Shown here: positions 47,606 to 58,468 of the stretch, piece by piece
Layout: each line of letters begins with the position of its first letter
How positions within the stretch are numbered: the stretch's first letter is position 1
DNA from: Rhynochetos jubatus
Lineage: Eukaryota > Chordata > Aves > Eurypygiformes > Rhynochetidae
DNA: 64,000 nt
Assembly: GCA_027574665.1 (NCBI GenBank)
Contig: CM050648.1
Span: forward strand, 66,419,363-66,483,362
Direction: 5' to 3'
Translations under genes and position numbers: made by a program
Notes under the pieces: generated by a model
Databases searched by the model: none
What the model was told of the DNA's origin: nothing
Seen by the model: the letters and a program-made list of their open reading frames with translations, nothing else

Positions 47606-47970
47606 TGTTGTGGTTTAACCCCAGCTGGCAACCAAGCACCACACAGCTGCTCACTCACTCTCTCCCCCACAGTTGGATGGGGGAGAGAATCGGAAAAGTA
47701 AAAGTAAGAAAACTTGTGGGTTGAGATAAAGACAGTTTAACAGGTAAAGCAAAAGCTGCACTTGCAAGCAAAAAAAAAAAAAAAAATTCATTCACCACTG
47801 CCCCTTGGCAGGCAGATGTTCAGCCATCTCGAGGAAAGCAGGGTTCCATCATGTGGAACGGTGACTAGGGAAGATAAACACCATCACTCAAATGTCCCCC
47901 CTTCTCCTTCTTTCCTCAGCTTTATATGATGACCATGATGTCATAAGGTATGGAATATCTCTTTATTAAG
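47606..47970 (-). mobile_element. 3' LTR of the provirus, truncated
   Basis: The plus strand begins TGTTGTGGTTTAACCCCAGC and runs through GGTTGAGATAAAGACAG, an A run at 47,770-47,786, and GATGTCATAAGGTATGGAAT. After about 47,970 it no longer follows other LTRs, so its U3 part is missing. Its middle section (CACTGCCCCTTGGCAGGCAG) has no counterpart in the other LTR of this provirus. Confidence 0.65.
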
Positions 47971-48069
47971 ATCAGAAGTAATATCACCCCTTCTACTTTG
48001 TCTGGAGAATTGCCCACTGGAGAGTAGAGCAATAATTTTCCTGGAAGAATGCCCTTTTGTGATTGTTTT

Positions 48070-49610
48070 TTCTTGCAGCTCATGTACCTGTGCCTCTAGG
48101 GTCACGGTAGATTTTTCCATCCCACTTCCTCATGTCCTCCTTGTGGTCACACAGGTAAAACCACAGGGTGGCCCGTGGTGTGTGCCAACTATATTCTCTC
48201 TCTTGAGCAGAGCAACACTTACTCCTAATAGCTGAAATACCATACAGGGGGAGTAGGACAGATCCTCTTTGAATTGCTGGAACCCCCTGGACAGTTTCTC
48301 CACAACCAAGACACAGATCATAGGGAGGAAGAAAGACTTTCTTTGTATTCATGGAGTTGGCCAATGAATTTATCCCGTTTGTCCCTCTCTGTCTTTCCAG
48401 GTCATTAGAGCCAATGAGTTGGTATACAGTGATGGTGCACACTGTAAAAACTTCCACCACATGGATCATGTGCACTTGACTTCATCTGGATCTGTGGGTA
48501 CCTGTTTGTTGTCCAAGTCATCATAAATCACCTCCAGCACAGCTAATTCCCTCAGGCACTGGATACCTCTCTCCATGGTGGTCCACTTGCCTGGGTGACA
48601 TATAACATCTTCCTTGAAGGGATATCTTTCCTTCACACTTGACAAGAGTCTCCTTCTCCAGAGGCTGAGGACTTGTGCCCCTTTTCCAATCATCACTGGC
48701 AATTCCCCCTTCCCTAAAAAGGGATCTTATCTGTGTAGCTTCCCTACCCTCCAATTCCAGGCTACTGGCTCTGTTATCCCAGTAGCAGAGCAGCCAGGTA
48801 AGAATGTGCTCGCCTGAATGACGGCTGAAATATGTTTGTATATCTCACAGCTCACTCAGTAGGAGGGATCGGGTGGTTACTGCCTCATTTATGAGTTCCT
48901 CCTCCTCCTCGTGATGGCCCTGCTTCAGAGTAGCCTGTCTTGTCCATTTCTTCCTCCTTCCCCTTCTTAGTAGGAGTTTCTTTCCTTACTAAATGAGCTC
49001 GCATCCGATAATCTCGCATCTGGTATTTCTTCTTGTGTATAGGGACAACTGTGTATAGGGCCAACCAGCACAGGTTGTTTCTCTGGTTCAGCTGCTGGGC
49101 CTGTCACCAGGGCTGGAGTAGCCACAGCGCCTGTTGTTTTGTTGTCAGATCCAGAGACCTTCTCTTCCCCTGGAGGGTACTGAATAGTGTTGAAAAAGGA
49201 GTCGGTAGGCATGTGCCAGGCCCCAGAACATTGTGTCTCTCTGGAATTGCCAGGGTGACAGCATACTCTTTCCAAATATTTTACTAGTTTTTCAGGGTTC
49301 TGCACTTACTCAGGGGTGAATTTTCAAAACACTGGAGGTGCCCACTGTTGTAGGTACTTGCCCATACTATCCCACACACCCTGCAACTCATAACTCTCCA
49401 GCCTTGGGGCACATCTCTGGCTGGGATTCTTAAATAGTAGTTTAACCTTAAACAAGACTTGAAACACATTCAGGAGACATAGCAATAGGAACATGATGGT
49501 TTGAACATCCTGAGGATATTCAAAATTCTCAAAAGCTATTGTAACTAGCCTGGAGGAGAAGGGGAAAGTGAAGGAGTAGGGCAAACTGTCTCCCTTTGTC
49601 TCCCCCATAG
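48070..49610 (-). pseudogene. Retroviral gag-like remnant, broken
   Basis: On the minus strand, open stretches at 49,608-49,324, 49,305-48,967, 48,754-48,521, 48,702-48,466 and 48,475-48,080 follow one another across two frames. Segments such as MQNPEKLVKYLERVC and CLRELAVLEVIYDDLDNKQV read like matrix and capsid parts of an avian ERV Gag that is widespread in bird gene models. In-frame stops (for example right after DPDEVKCT near 48,464) and frame changes break it, so it cannot make a full Gag. The identification rests on recall of similar avian sequences, not on a search. Confidence 0.5.
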
Positions 49611-49976
49611 ATTGGCTCTCTGAGGAGAAAAGGTAGAGTGTAATTATTTATGGTTTCTGAGAGATGATTCCCCAGGTACAGTGGTGACAGCAATGCTGAA
49701 TACAAATACCAGATTAGTCTCACGATCAGTAATTTTAAACCAGTGTTACACAGTATAGCAAAATAATCCGGGCCCCAGAGGTGATAAACAGCACAACAGG
49801 GAACACATACAGCAAGTAAGGTGTTACATAGCACAACTCTGAGAATCAACCCAACAACGCTGAGAGCCAGTAAATCAATATTGTGACCAACAACTACTAA
49901 ACTAATGTAATGAATGCTTGTAACAAAACTGTTTTAACACGCTTTGGTCAGTACTGTTGTTGGATCAACCCTTTGT

Positions 49977-49994
49977 GCCCCACATTGGGCAGCA
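49977..49994 (-). other. Candidate primer-binding site
   Basis: This 18-base minus-strand stretch starts 8 bases inside the 5' LTR. By memory it resembles a lysine-tRNA type primer-binding site with about three mismatches. That would point to a class II (betaretrovirus-like) ERV. The 8-base gap is larger than usual. Confidence 0.4.
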
Positions 49995-50002
49995 AAAAGG
50001 AC

Positions 50003-50551
50003 TGTTGTGGCTTAACCCGGCGGGCAGCTAAACACCACACAGCCATTCGCTCACTCCACCCACAGTGGGATGGAGGAGAAAATGGAAAATAAGGTAAAAC
50101 TTCTGGGTTTAGATAAAGATAGTGTAATAAGACATAAAAGGAAGGCTTTATAATAATAATGATAAAAGAATATACAAAACAAGTGACACACAATACAATT
50201 GCTCACCAGCCACTGACTGATGATCAACCAGTTCCCGAGCAGTGGCCACCATGCCCTGGCCAACTCCCCCCAGTCTTCTAGTTCAGCATGATGTCATATG
50301 GTGTGGAATATCCCTTTGGCCAGTTTGGGTGTCCCGGCTGTGTCCCCTCTCAGACTCTTGTGCACCCCTCAGCCTCCTTGCTGGTGGGGCAATATGAGAT
50401 GCTGGAAAGTCCTTGACTCAGTGTAAGCATTGCTCAGCAACAACTAGCATATCAGTGTGTTATCAACATTATTCTCGTCCTAAATCCAAGACACAGCACT
50501 ATGCCAGTTACAGGGAAGAAAATGAACCCTATCTCAGCCAAAACCAGGACA
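50003..50551 (-). mobile_element. 5' LTR of the provirus
   Basis: The LTR is 549 bases. On the minus strand it starts TGTCCTGGTTTTGGCTGAG and ends GGGTTAAGCCACAACA. It contains CAGTTCCCGAGCAGTGG and an ATAATAATAATG block (plus strand) as in the family A LTR at 7504, and GATGTCATATGGTGTGGAAT as in the 3' LTR. Confidence 0.8.
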
Positions 50552-50556
50552 TGCAG
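50552..50556. repeat. Target-site duplication TGCAG (right copy)
   Basis: It follows the last base of the right LTR and matches 47,601-47,605 exactly. Confidence 0.65.
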
Positions 50557-51168
50557 TCAGCAAAACTGAGCTCAGAGCTGCCCCAAACACAACCCAGTAA
50601 GTCCTGATAGCAGTCATCTCTGTGAATGCAAATAACATAGCCTGGCACTAGCATAGCGACACTGGTATACTGATTTACATCTTTGACAGAGGTTTTGCTC
50701 TTGGGATTCATGCCATTTCACCTGCAAAGGAAGGGCTCAGTCAGTAGTCTAGCAAACTATTAGGTGACTGGATGCACTTGGCAGGTGTGAGGAGCAGTTT
50801 TGCCTACCAAAGAAACCCAAAGAGACAAAAGTCAATAGCCACAGAAATGCAGAGGATATTTCTTAGGGTCTGAAGCCAGAAATGCTCGCAAACAGGACTG
50901 AAGAAGGAAGAGATGGAGGCTAGGTAGGGCAAGAAGGAATAATGTACTTTATGGGTAGCCGAATGACTGCCTGACAGGTGCAAAAGCAAGTTAGCAGATT
51001 GTGGGATGTTTTTATGCAGAAAGGTCTGTCTTTGGGGAAGTGTAGCTTTGCCCACAGTGATTGCATGGGGAACAGTGCCAGAATGAAGGTGTACATGACA
51101 GAGGACTGCAATCAGGAGAGGCATCCATTGTACGCTAAGCCAGTGCTCTGTGTATTAAATATAAAGAA
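50557..51168. other. Intergenic DNA
   Basis: No gene or repeat was recognised between the provirus and the next CR1 copy. Confidence 0.55.
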
Positions 51169-51626
51169 AAGGTTGGAACGAGTCCAGAGGAGGCCATGCA
51201 GATGCTCAGAGGGCTGGAGCACCTCTCCTATGAGGAAAGGCTGAGAGAGTTGGGCTTGTTCAGCCGGGAGAAGAGAAGGGAGACCTTACAGCACCTTTCA
51301 GTACCTGAAGGGGCCTACAAGGAAGCTGGGGGTGGGGCTTTTTACAAGGGTCTGTAGTCACAGGACAAGGGGTAATGGGTTTAAACTGAAAGAGGGGAGA
51401 TTTAGACTAGATATCAGGAAGAAATTCTTCCCGGAGAGGGTGGTGAGGCACAGGATCAGGTTGCCCAGAGAAGCTGTGGGTGCCCCATCCCTCAAAGTGT
51501 TCAAGGCGAGGCTGGATGAGGCTGTGAGCAACCTGGTCTAGTGGAGGGTGTCCCTGCCCATGGCAGGGGGGTTGGGACTAGATGGTCTTTAAGGTCCCTT
51601 CCAACCCAAACCATTCTATGAGTCTA
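51169..51626 (+). mobile_element. CR1 LINE 3'-end fragment
   Basis: It opens GGTTGGAACGAGTCCAGAGG, continues AGAGAGTTGGGCTTGTTCAG and AGATATCAGGAAGAAATTC, and finishes GGTCTTTAAGGTCCCTTCC with ACCATTCTATGA. This is a clean 458-base 5'-truncated CR1 in the same subfamily as the copies at 28,465 and 54,703. Confidence 0.95.
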
Positions 51627-54600
51627 CAGTGCACAAAGCAGTGTGTTTCTTGATGTACCACAAATGTCCAAACAAATCTTTGCCAATTAGGTAAATATGT
51701 CCCTGAAAAGCGTATGATAGGCTACTCTACCCTTCTCGTGGGATAATGCTTTCTTACTGGGATGTGCAAGCTACTGATAGGAAATTTCTCTGTCTCAGAT
51801 GCAGGAAGAGGCACCCATCTTTTAGACCACCACAGTTTACAATGTGCAGCTTACAATACGGCATATAAGTGGAGATGTATGCAGATGTATCCCAAAGAGT
51901 GGGGCAAGTTCCATAACTAATAAAATCCCCCCTGCCAAGGGTGTCTGTCCATTCAGCATGGGAAGCCTGAGGGTAAAACCAACTTCTCACCATGACACCT
52001 GTGTCAAGAGAGAGCAGTCTCATGTGGTGTAGCAGAGGAATCTCATGATGGGAGTTAAAAGTGAGGTTGTGGAGTCTGAGGAAAGTAGATTTTAAATAAT
52101 AAGCTGGTGATTTGGGTTAACAAAGCTTAAAGATGGCCTAAATCTTTATTATGAGGAACACTGATGACTGCTTCAGGTAATGAACCTCCTACTCCAAGGA
52201 GAGGGTGATGCTTTCCAAAGGGCCAGTTCAAGGCTGGACTGGGCTTTTGGAGGAACTAATGAACTCCATAAATCTCTTTCCCTTTGTTACGGTGTTAAAA
52301 ACATATTTGAATTTCCATGATAAGCATGAAGTTTGTAGCATATGTAAAAAAAAACCAGCTCCTTTCTTCATTACAGCTTAGTTTCTCTTACCTAGGTACA
52401 AACAGTATACTGTAAATGCTGTTCCCCTATAGGAACAGAAAAGGGGAAAAATAAGCTGAAAAGTCCTTATTTGCATCGCTAGTGTAGAGCTAGTAATGTA
52501 ATCATCATGAAGGTAACATAACATCTCTTTAGAACAGAGTAAAAGAACTGAGTATCAGTAAAAGGAAAGCATTATTCTGAAAGAGAGAGAAATTAATGAG
52601 AAACATCTTTTCATCATTTTGAATATACCCCATTAAATTAATTTGAGCAAGGTTGCCTAAATTCTGATATGTTCATTAATGTTTTTGCGCACACCAAGCT
52701 GAACTGTGTCCTGAAAGAAAGAAAAGTGCCTTCCTAGACTCTTTCTGTATATGCAGCCAGAGCAGCAGGGTATTCATCAAAGCCATAAGCAAAGTGCATA
52801 ACCAGAGATTTCATTCTTGAAATTGCATTTGGCTACAGAATTTCCAAAACCATGTGGAGAAGGCCTTTATGTCGAGTGACTTACTGTAGCTTTAGAGTAT
52901 GATGAACCAAATTAATTCAAGGAATTTATTATTGCTCGCAGTTTGCCTGTGACGACGGCTGGGACAGCGTTTTCTTTTTAGAGCTTGGATTTTAATCTAT
53001 GTTAACATTCACATCAACAGGGTAAGCTAATGAGGCCCAAGCTCATTTTGTTACCTTTTATCTGACTGAAGCGCTAAGCTTCTACGCGCACAGCCCGGGA
53101 TACGCACTCTGCATGCCGGATGAGGAGAAGCAGTTTTATACTCGAGCATTTGTACTGCACAGACGTGAGTGCTCTGTGGTTGGTGTTCTCCATATGGGAA
53201 AGTTCATTTTGTTTCTGTCTTGCTTGAAAACAAACAAACAATAAATCAGCTTCATGACCATAAAAATAAAAAAGCAGAAAATAAGGGGCATGAAAAAATA
53301 ATGCAAGCATGCCTGCGAGGTCTGAAATAGAGCTGGGTGAGCGCATGCCTTTGTGGAAGACAATGAGTGGTTGATGATTGCTGACGTGCACTGGGAAAAA
53401 ATAGCTTATTTAAAAGGAGGCTGTATTAAAATAGGCACTTCTTAATTCTTGAAACTATTTTTGTCACATTTGGGACTCCTGAAGTGAATGTTTGTTCTTA
53501 ATGATTTCTCAAGTAAGGACTGACAGCCTTTTCAGAAGAAAACGTCTGTTGAGAGGAGTTGATGGACATCTGAGTTCATCCTAGTTCATGGCTCCTGTCC
53601 CATGATGAAACAAATAACCTAGTGCTCAGTGCAGGGAGATACCTTTGGATTCATCCGTTCGTCACTCCTGATACCAAAATGCTGTGCCCCAGGCCAATTA
53701 AAAGCTTGTCTTTAGATATCTTTCCACCCTCATTACAATTTCTCTTGTGCCTAATAGGAGTAGTTTTATACCAAATGGCAGTATCGTGAAGAGCATAACG
53801 GGATGGGAGGAGTGGCAGGCTAACACAAAGCGAGAAAAGGTGGGTGGAGAATTCACATGGACTCGTCTGAATTTCACAGTTAATTCATTCACCTTCAAAA
53901 ACGTACAAGCCAGTTCTTGCAGAGACGAGGGCAGCTGTAACAAGCATGGAGCAAACAGACCCCAGCGGGTGCAGCAGTCAGGGCTAAGCCCAGGCTGTGG
54001 CAGCCTGAATCAGCCGCTCAAGGAGAGAGCACGGAGAGGTGACTTTGTCCTCTCACTCCATGGTCAATTAAACCCGGGATGCATTCACTTGATTTTGGTT
54101 TGAAATAATTTTCATTTGTCCCAGTGAAATACCTCCGAAAGTTTGGAGCTGTAGCAAGTACTGTTCTTGTTTGTTTACATGGATTATGTTGGAGCAACTA
54201 ATGCGTTTTTTCCACTTTGCTGAGCTTCCCTCTCATCATAAATTGCTTATTTGAGTTCAAATGTCAGTTGATTCTTAGGAACATAAATTCTCAGGTTTTA
54301 AAACTAAAACAAAGCAGTAAGTATCAAATATTAGCTGGGGGAGGGGGTGGGGGTGGGGAAAGACTGAAAGTTCCTTAAAGAATGGGAGTGCTTAGAAGAG
54401 AAATATTCCTTATTACAGCAGCAGCATGGCAGATTTTCAGCTGTACTTTCAGCTTGAAGTTGGAGAAGCCATAATCTCAAAGGGGAATTCTGTGGCGGCC
54501 TCTGGAAACAGTAATATGTGCATATGTGGGGAGAATAGTGAAATACGCCTTCTCCCCACACCCTGACTAAGGTGGTCCACTTGAAAAACATGTTTCTGTG

Positions 54601-54702
54601 TGTGTGTAAAAACCAGTTTCTGTAAAATTTTCATAAGAATTGGTAATTAGAAAACTTGACACTCCTGCAGCTCTCCAGTAATACCGAAAGCCTGGAAACA
54701 AC
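51627..54702. other. Intergenic DNA
   Basis: No gene or repeat was recognised in 3.1 kb. The section from about 52,600 to 53,280 is unique-looking and AT-rich, with short conserved-element-like texture (TTAATTAA-type motifs). There is no supporting comparison. Confidence 0.5.
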
Positions 54703-54824
54703 GCCAGGCTGGATGAGGCTTTGAGCAACCCGGTCTAGTGGAAGGTGTCCCTGCCCATGGCAGGAGGGTTGGAACTGGATGGTCTTTAAGGTCCCTTCCA
54801 ACCCAAACCGTTCTGTGATTCTAC
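54703..54824 (+). mobile_element. CR1 LINE 3'-end fragment
   Basis: It starts GCCAGGCTGGATGAGGC, passes TAGTGGAAGGTGTCCCTGCC and GGTTGGAACTGGATGGTC, and ends ACCGTTCTGTGATTCTAC. It is a 122-base terminal fragment, slightly diverged. Confidence 0.93.
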
Positions 54825-56602
54825 AAAGCAGCCTCAGCTACTGAAGTATTGAATTTCAAACTCTCAGCCTACAAGAAGCTGAGGTCAAAATGTGGAGGAA
54901 AGCTGCTCCCATTTTAGTTACTAGCAACACCGAGGCAGTTAGTGATGGTCTTGGCTGTGGTTCTGACAATTTTAACAGCTTCATTTGTACAGCTAGCTTT
55001 GTGGGATGACAGTGACTATCTTTTGCTAGGGGTGCTTGTGTCTGATGCTGACAGTGATGTGTCTTCCTCAGAAGTGATTGCAGCTGAGTCCCTTGTTCAT
55101 TTGCATCTTCATGACTCTCAAGCCTTGTACGTGTGTGCTGGTTGGTTGGGTATTTTTCCCCTTTTCTCCCATTAGCTCTGGTACTTTGCTCAAATAGTAT
55201 CTTCCAGTGACCTAAGTATGAGCCAAGGCAAACCGAAGAGGATTTCTTTCCCGTGTTGAGAGTTGGGATGAGTTGTGCGACTCACAGAATTGTTAACTTA
55301 AAGCCTTTAACCTTTATCCCACCACGCTCCCTCTGCAGCCCTAGTGTGAAGCCACTGTCCTTGCCCCTCCTGTTATTGTTAGCGTCCCTCCACCCACCAT
55401 TCATCATAGGGAGAGTCAACGTTTTTGGAAATGGGACTGCCTTTAGGATGAGCAATTAAGACGTTGCTTCCTTTTACCTTTCTTGAGGAGAAGCTGACCT
55501 ATGCTCAGCAATTTGCTTTTCTCAGCAGGTCTTTTAGTGGTACCTACATCTGCTGGTGCCCCTCAGAGCACCCTTGAGAAGGTGGTCCTAGCACTGCTGC
55601 CTCCCTTGGCTTTATCTCCTGGACTGCTTAAGAGATGACATTCATCTCTCCTTTCTTCTCTGTGGCTCCCTGCTTCAGACACAGCTTTAGTCAGGGATAA
55701 AATGAAGGGTTTCTCAGGTTGGAGGAATGTTTTGTTCTCCAGGGTAGCAAGATCTGTGCTGGTGCTGTGTTGTACAGATGTGTCCAATGTAATAGGAGCA
55801 CAATGTTTCCCAAAGAGAGATGTTCATTCCCGGACAGGAATGCTTTCTTTTTACGAGGCTTGTGCTGGTTCGTATCACCTGCTGATAGCCTGCTCAGTAA
55901 TGTGGCATTATTATTATGTCGGCTGGCTTATTTGGTGAGGATGTGAGGTTCCTCGTTCCTGTAGAACATATGTCTCCATCCCTCTTGTCTACTGGGAGGG
56001 GTCCCTGGTGCTTGGAAATACTGGAGTACCTTTAGACAGGGCAGAGTATGAGCCACCTTATGAGTACCGAGCCATGCACCTATTTCCTGCCTGCTCTTTT
56101 CCAGTTTTTCATTTCTGCTTCATGCTCCTTTTTCTTTAGGCCTGGACAAACAGGGATGTTCAACTGCACAGGCTCAGGGTTTTGCACCGAGTGGCAGAAC
56201 GGGCCAGGGCCAAAGAGAATTATTTCTGAGCTGGGGATGGCTTGTGTGCCTTGGAATGGGTTTTGCTTTTAGATGCTTGACAAACTCCCAAAGCAGGAGG
56301 TAGCAAGGATGTCTCTGCCTTGGCCCTCATGGTGTTTCCCAGGCCATTAATGTTGGGGTGCTTGCGCTTGCTCAGCGTTCTGTCAGTGCTCTTCACATTG
56401 CACACACTATTTTCCAGTCCAATTGACTTGCCAGAATGGACAACTTCATGTCTGCGGCACAGTTTGCCATCAGTGTCATCTCCCCTGGCTGCAGCAGTAG
56501 GCAGGTGGGTGATGTGGTCCCTGAAGCAGTTACAGCTGTAGGTTGCAAATGTCACTGCACACAGCATGTGTGGGTACAGGGCTCCTGCTGCACGACCTCT
56601 TG
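54825..56602. other. Intergenic DNA
   Basis: No gene or repeat was recognised. Confidence 0.55.
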
Positions 56603-56701
56603 TCGTAGAGTCACAGGATGGTTTGGGTTGGGAGACACCTCAAAGACCATCCAGTTCCAACCCCCCTGCCATGGGCAGGGATACCCTCTGCTAGACCGGG
56701 T
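56603..56701 (-). mobile_element. CR1 LINE 3'-end fragment
   Basis: The plus strand reads TCGTAGAGTCACAGGATGG, then CAAAGACCATCCAGTTCC and CTGCCATGGGCAGGGATACC. This is the reverse of the CR1 end, about 100 bases. Confidence 0.92.
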
Positions 56702-57677
56702 ATAAAAGTCCTCATTTCTAGTCAAAGCCCGTGTTTGCCGACTCATGGAGGTGTCTGCCCTTTCTTCTGAAGCTCAAGGTCATCTGAGCTCTTTTCTGCT
56801 AGTGAGCCAGCCCAGAGGCTGCTTGCTGCTGGTACCTACTGCTGGCACTCCCACCTCCCGCTCCTGCCCTCAGATCTATTTGACCTCTACCGAATTTAGC
56901 CTCTAAAGCTCGGAGATTTGTGTGATACTTGGATCTGAGAGTGTCAGTAGCAGCTGCTTTCTTGGGGATGGTGAAGGATATGCTCAGTGATTGGGGATGC
57001 CTCTCCCTCCTTTCTCCTCCTGCCTGCCCTTCGCTCTTTCCCTTCATTTAGCCCATTTCAGCACTTCATCACCAGGGGAGGGGGTTTAAACCAGTTGTAG
57101 TTGCAAAGCTGGTGGCTCAAAATGTCTGCAGGTAAGAGAGGTCTGTGGCAACACTGAGACGATGGTACTGCCAGCCAGGGCTCCTACATGGGCTCTGGCC
57201 ATCTCCTCCCCATCGCTTGCAGTGCAGCCCTAGACTCATTAATGCTCTTCTGCAGCGTCGTTCAGTGTGTAGTGATTAGCAGAACAGTGCACCAGTAGAA
57301 TCCTCACTGGCCTAAGAGGCAGAGCGCTCTGGAAAGTGCACTCATGAATAATATTCATGCATATTACAGTAATGGCCATAAGTACTATTCACCATCTCAA
57401 GAGATGGAAAAGGCAGTCAGAAAATATGAGAACCAAACTCAGATAAAAATCATGATGTTTAAGCCACTGTAATAAACCTGTCAGTCTTCTCAGGCAGTGA
57501 GAAGAAAATCCTTATTAAAGAAGTCAGCAGTAGAGAGAGTCAGTTTGCTGATCGGGCAGACTGGCCCATCCTTTGGGCTGTGGTATGAGAGCACAGTAAA
57601 GCCCTGCTGATATCCACAGGGTGCTGTGGAAGTGCTGGGACAGGTCTTGAAGGGCTGGCTTCCAGTAGGTAAGCAAG
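56702..57677. other. Intergenic DNA
   Basis: No gene or repeat was recognised. Confidence 0.55.
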
Positions 57678-57682
57678 CCTGA
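57678..57682. repeat. Target-site duplication CCTGA (left copy)
   Basis: Directly abuts the TGTGCTGG start of the solo LTR and matches 58,464-58,468 exactly. Confidence 0.85.
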
Positions 57683-58463
57683 TGTGCTGGTTTTAGTCAG
57701 GAAGGAGTTCTCTTTCTTCACAGTGGTGGGTATGAAGCTCTGTTTATGGATTTACCCTGAGAAAACTTATCATAAGTTGTCTTTTTAGCTGTTGCTGGGG
57801 AATGCTTGCACCAAATTCAAGATCTCCCTCGAAGCTTTTGATACTGCGGCTGCGTTCCCAACTCTCTCTCACTACAGGCAGTGTGGGGACACACACAGTT
57901 CAGACAGCTGACCCAGACTGACCGAAGGGGTATTTCATTCCACAGTACCTCATGCTCGGTACATAAGCGGGGAGTGGGCTCGGAGGCCATAACTCTTTGG
58001 CTCTCTCCTTAACTTTTTTTGCTCCTTTGCTAACTCCTCTGTTAGCTCCTTAACTCCTTTGCTAACTCTTGCTAATTCCTTTGGTGGCTCATTCGTGAGT
58101 GAGTTGGTGGGTCAGTTGACTTTCCCAGTCGTGCTGTCACTCATGGGGCTCGCTCAGACTCTGCTGCGATGGCTCTTGGGCTCCAGCTCTGACCCTCACT
58201 ACTCGGGACCTGGCAGTGCATCGGTTGGCAAGTGGTGAGCAATTGTATAATATGTTTTATTTTCTATTATTTTAATTACTAATTAGTAGTAGTATTCATA
58301 TATATTCATTTATACATATATATTATTCACTTATATTCAATTAGTAAATAGTTCTTATCTAAATTTTACGAGCTTCCTTGTCTTTTTCCTCCATTTCTCC
58401 CCCTCTGCTGAAGGAAGGGGGGAGAGGTGTGAGTATTTGGCTGGCTGGAGTTAAACCACAACA
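57683..58463 (+). mobile_element. Full-length solo LTR (family A) with target-site duplication
   Basis: It is 781 bases, starting TGTGCTGGTTTTAGTCAGG and ending GGAGTTAAACCACAACA (TG...CA), flanked on both sides by CCTGA. It contains CAGCTGACCCAGACTGACCG and GTGGTGAGCAATTG motifs shared with the 20,239 and 7,504 copies, a CTCC/TAAC-rich mini-repeat at 58,010-58,080, and an AT-rich block at 58,240-58,360. The structure is that left by recombination between the two LTRs of an integrated provirus. Confidence 0.92.
58010..58080. repeat. GCTCCTTTGCTAACTCCT-like mini-repeat in the solo LTR
   Basis: Units of the type TTTGCTAACTCCT, GTTAGCTCCTTAACTCC and TTTGCTAACTC recur in tandem at a period of about 15-30 bases. 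The array lies inside the LTR and is absent from the 7,504 and 50,003 copies. Confidence 0.6.
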
Positions 58464-58468
58464 CCTGA
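58464..58468. repeat. Target-site duplication CCTGA (right copy)
   Basis: Immediately follows the AACA end of the solo LTR. Confidence 0.85.

Larger units (their letters stand above)
47606..50551 (-). mobile_element. Defective endogenous retrovirus (provirus) with two LTRs
   Basis: Outer ends are TGTTGTGG at the left and CCAGGACA at the right (minus strand: TGTCCTGG...CCACAACA), flanked by identical TGCAG pentamers. Reading on the minus strand, the order is 5' LTR (50551-50003), a primer-binding-site-like stretch, gag-like remnants, then a truncated 3' LTR (about 47970-47606). No protease, reverse transcriptase, integrase or envelope sequence is visible, so most of the internal region has been lost. 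The two LTRs look like different subfamilies. Confidence 0.75.
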
